Source: Clostridiales bacterium UBA4644
Lineage (GTDB): Bacteria; Bacillota; Clostridia; Oscillospirales; Butyricicoccaceae
Direction: 5' to 3'
Length of the DNA: 18,486 bases
Assembly (NCBI GenBank): GCA_002405755.1
Contig: DHMK01000069.1
Span: 1-18,486, forward strand
Part shown: one piece after another, positions 16,357 through 18,486 of the stretch
Layout: the number at the start of each line of letters is the position of its first letter
How positions within the stretch are numbered: position 1 is the first letter of the stretch
Notes under the pieces: generated by a model
What the model saw: the letters and a program-made list of their open reading frames with translations, nothing else
Databases searched by the model: none
What the model was told of the DNA's origin: nothing
Position numbers and translations under genes: made by a program

Positions 16357-17781
16357 ATGAACGAACAGGAAAACAGCGGCTTCACGCCCAACGAAAACGA
16401 AACGCGGCAGGCCCCGGAAGCGGCGGCTCCGCAGAGCGGCGAATATCATTACACCGGGGAAGGCGCTGCCTCCCGCCAGGCCAGCTTCGGCGCAGGCGAC
16501 TGGCAGACCGCCCCGGGCCAGACGCACCATCAGCCCCAGCCTAAAAAGAAAAAGGGCAGCGGGAAGAAGCTCCTGCTGGGCTGCGTGGCCGTTTTGGCGG
16601 CGGCGGCCATCTGCTTCGGCGCAGGCTATGCCGGCGCACAGACGGTCTATCAGAACAAAAACCGCGTGGTGCTCCAGCAGGTAACGGCGGAGCCCTCCTC
16701 CGCTGAAGCGGGCCAGACCGCCGCAGGCGCCCTTACCGGCGAGCAGATCGCCGCCAAGGTGGAGGATTCCGTGGTGGCCATCACCACGGAGATCATGACC
16801 AAGAGCAACTACTGGTTCGGCAGCTATGTGGCCTCCGGCGCAGGCTCCGGCGTGATCATCTCGGAGGACGGTTATATCCTCACCGCCGCCCATGTGATCA
16901 ACGGCGCCTCCAAGATCACCGTGGAGCTGCGGGACGGCGCCACCTATCCCGCCACCGTGGTGGGCAGCTATGTAAACGGCGACATCGCCGTGGTCAAGAT
17001 CGAGGCCACCGGCCTGAAGGCCGCAGAGGTGGCCGACAGCAGCCAGGTGAAGCAGGGCGCGGCCTGCTATGCCGTGGGCAATCCGGAGGGACGCTTCTCC
17101 GGATCCATCTCCGACGGCATCGTCTCCGCCCTGGACCGGACCATCTCCGTCCAGGTGGAAAACAGCGATCAGAGCAGCCAGTCCAACCGGGGCAGCCTGT
17201 ATGATATGTTCTACGGCGGCTCTTCCTACAGCACCGTTACGCTCCATGTGATCCAGATGACGGCGGCCGTCTCCCCCGGCAACTCCGGCGGCGCGCTGTT
17301 CAACGATCAGGGCCAGCTCATCGGCATTGTCTCCGCCAAGAGCTCGGACACCGATTCCGAGGGCCTGGGCTTCGCCATCCCCAGCAACACGGCCATGGAG
17401 ATCGCCTCTCAGCTCATCGCCAACGGCTCGTATGAAGCGCCGGAGGGCAGCGAGGGCCAGCAGAGCGGCGTGACGCCCACCACCAATAAGGCCATCCTGG
17501 GCATCACCGTCCAGCAGATCACCGCCCAGCAGGCGGCGCAATACAGCATGACCGCAGGCGTCTATATCTCCGGCGTCACCTCCCAGGAGGCCAAGGACGC
17601 GGGCCTGCAGGTGGGCGACCGGATCATCAGCGTGGATGAGGTCATGGTCTCCCAGAGCTCCGATGTGACCGACTATCTGGCGGGCAAGCAGCCCGGCGAC
17701 ACCGTGGAGGTCAACGTGGAGCGGGAGGGCAAGCTGGTCTCCGCCAGCGTGACCCTGCAGCAGAATAGCGACGCGCAGTAA
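16357..17781 (+). CDS. htrA: Membrane-anchored HtrA/DegP-type serine protease with PDZ domain
   Basis: 474 residues. A hydrophilic cytoplasmic N-terminus (1-70, ending KKKKGSGKK) precedes one membrane helix (about 72-96), so the protease faces outside. The trypsin-like S1C domain carries the triad His179 (TAAHVIN), Asp209 (GDIAVVKIE) and Ser310 (SPGNSGGAL). One PDZ domain (about 375-470) follows, with LGITVQQITAQQA and DAGLQVGDRIISVD. The family degrades misfolded exported proteins and usually responds to secretion stress. ATG at 16357 is chosen; an in-frame TTG at 16348 lies only 2 nt from AAAGGAG. An inserted Ser/Gln/Tyr-rich loop (about 268-295) precedes the catalytic serine. It is a single-gene unit with repeat-type operator sites upstream. 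Confidence 0.95.
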   Translation: MNEQENSGFTPNENETRQAPEAAAPQSGEYHYTGEGAASRQASFGAGDWQTAPGQTHHQPQPKKKKGSGKKLLLGCVAVLAAAAICFGAGYAGAQTVYQNKNRVVLQQVTAEPSSAEAGQTAAGALTGEQIAAKVEDSVVAITTEIMTKSNYWFGSYVASGAGSGVIISEDGYILTAAHVINGASKITVELRDGATYPATVVGSYVNGDIAVVKIEATGLKAAEVADSSQVKQGAACYAVGNPEGRFSGSISDGIVSALDRTISVQVENSDQSSQSNRGSLYDMFYGGSSYSTVTLHVIQMTAAVSPGNSGGALFNDQGQLIGIVSAKSSDTDSEGLGFAIPSNTAMEIASQLIANGSYEAPEGSEGQQSGVTPTTNKAILGITVQQITAQQAAQYSMTAGVYISGVTSQEAKDAGLQVGDRIISVDEVMVSQSSDVTDYLAGKQPGDTVEVNVEREGKLVSASVTLQQNSDAQ

Positions 17782-17838
17782 GCGCACCTCTTCTTTGCGA
17801 TCCCCTCTTTTCGTTCTTTTTTCTCCATTCCCTTGTGC

Positions 17839-17876
17839 AAGGCCCCCGCTGGGACGGCGTCCCGCGGGGGCCTTTG
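17839..17876. terminator. Terminator hairpin after htrA
   Basis: AAGGCCCCCGC pairs with GCGGGGGCCTT, and the interior GGGAC/GTCCC extends the stem around a GGC loop with one bulged T. The T run after it is short (TTTGCCG). It lies about 57 nt beyond the htrA stop, between convergent genes. Confidence 0.65.
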
Positions 17877-17890
17877 CCGTGTGCGGGCGC

Positions 17891-18301
17891 TCAGGCCTCC
17901 AGCGCCTCCGCCGTCAGGGCGGAAAGGGGCGGCGACCGGAAGATCACCCGGGTCCGCATCAAAACGGCGGCCGTCCCCAGCAGATTGGCCAGCAGGATCA
18001 GCCGCAGGTCGGTCTCGGCGCTGCGCTCCCGGGTCTGCCCGCCGCCCTTGGCGGCGCTGTTCCAGGCCAGGCCCAGAAAATAAAAAGAGGTGATCACGAA
18101 GATCACCGCGCCCAGCCGGGGCAAAACGTCCAGCACCGGCGGCGTGTTTCCCTCCAGCGCGGGGTCGCGCTTCAAAGCGGCCTTGCCCCGCAGGACGGCC
18201 AGCGTGAACAGATTGCCCGCCGCCACCGCGCCGGTCATCAGAGACTGGGTGTCCGGATCGCCGTGGAGGCTCACGCCGATGGGCGGCAGCGTCACGGCCA
18301 T
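17891..18301 (-). CDS. Small membrane protein of unknown family
   Basis: 136 residues with three likely membrane segments: about 20-38 (SLMTGAVAAGNLFTLAVL), about 63-82 (LGAVIFVITSFYFLGLAW) and about 100-118 (LRLILLANLLGTAAVLM), separated by charged loops. I recognise no family and no catalytic motif. ATG at 18301 has a G-rich ribosome site (AAGGGGGGGGAG). It is convergent with htrA and appears monocistronic. Codon use and GC match the neighbours, and the hydrophobic periodicity supports a real gene rather than a shadow. Confidence 0.65.
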   Translation of the reverse strand: MAVTLPPIGVSLHGDPDTQSLMTGAVAAGNLFTLAVLRGKAALKRDPALEGNTPPVLDVLPRLGAVIFVITSFYFLGLAWNSAAKGGGQTRERSAETDLRLILLANLLGTAAVLMRTRVIFRSPPLSALTAEALEA

Positions 18302-18407
18302 GGTCTCCCCCCCCCTTCCAGCGGTCTGCTCCAGCCTATGCGCCGGGAAGGAACCGCGTGCCGGATGGCTCGCGGGGCGGGGCTTTTCCGCAGAGGAAGG
18401 CTTCGTC

Positions 18408-18486
18408 CCCCGCTTCGCAATAAGCCCGGCGTATCTCTCCCTTCGTCAAGCCCTCCGGGCTTGCCACCTCCCTCGTCAGAGGGAGG
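18408..18486. repeat. Two-hairpin repeat, copy R5, reaching the window edge
   Basis: Aligns without gaps to 14386-14464 at 75 of 79 bases. Stems CAAGCCC/GGGCTTG and CCTCCCTC/GAGGGAGG are both intact, and the copy probably continues beyond the window. No gene or clear promoter is visible between 18302 and 18407. Confidence 0.8.

Overview
The window reads as chromosomal DNA of a GC-rich, endospore-forming Firmicute. spoIIE fixes the spore-forming lineage. The high GC content, the strong AGGAGG ribosome sites, the DUF5693/MurJ pair and the abundant short hairpin repeats suggest a gut Clostridia of the Oscillospiraceae type (for example the Flavonifractor/Lawsonibacter group); this placement is inferred from style, not from a marker gene. 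There is no rRNA, tRNA, CRISPR array, transposase or integrase.

Layout. 1-443: non-coding repeats ending in a bidirectional terminator. 444-3744 (minus): a two-gene operon, a ribbon-helix-helix protein followed by the disaggregase ClpB, behind a near-consensus promoter. 3962-4816 (plus): a DUF11-repeat protein, convergent with a small cupin (4861-5211, minus) across a shared terminator. 5275-8393 (minus): a MurJ-family flippase overlapping a DUF5693 membrane protein by 4 nt. Divergent from it, behind a perfect TTGACA-17-TATAAT promoter, is an O-antigen-ligase/polymerase-like protein (8502-9836, plus). 9852-10084: an island of hairpins flanked by identical 26-bp repeats. 10102-11421 (minus): an MFS transporter, divergent from spoIIE (11591-13861, plus) and a small membrane-protein gene (13912-14190). 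14191-14970: a 780-bp block of repeats. 14971-15240 (minus): a Mor-family regulator, divergent from an XRE repressor/ImmA-IrrE protease pair (15500-16230, plus). 16357-17781 (plus): a membrane-anchored HtrA-type protease. 17891-18301 (minus): an unknown small membrane protein. The window ends inside another repeat copy.

Themes. Protein quality control (ClpB, HtrA), cell-envelope polymer export and assembly (MurJ, DUF5693, Wzy-like) and sporulation (SpoIIE) all appear, mostly as short independent transcription units. The Mor/XRE/ImmA trio looks like a phage or ICE-style switch without the rest of the element.

Most worth a second look: three TCGACA boxes at exactly 30-bp intervals over the xre promoter, the first a perfect reverse-strand match to the 12-bp Spo0A box as I remember it; three GTTTATCT repeats on an 11-bp register upstream of htrA, resembling an OmpR/PhoB-family operator; a 21-bp-spaced promoter ahead of spoIIE like that of Bacillus subtilis; and families of hairpin repeats with compensatory base changes, placed mainly at gene 3' ends.
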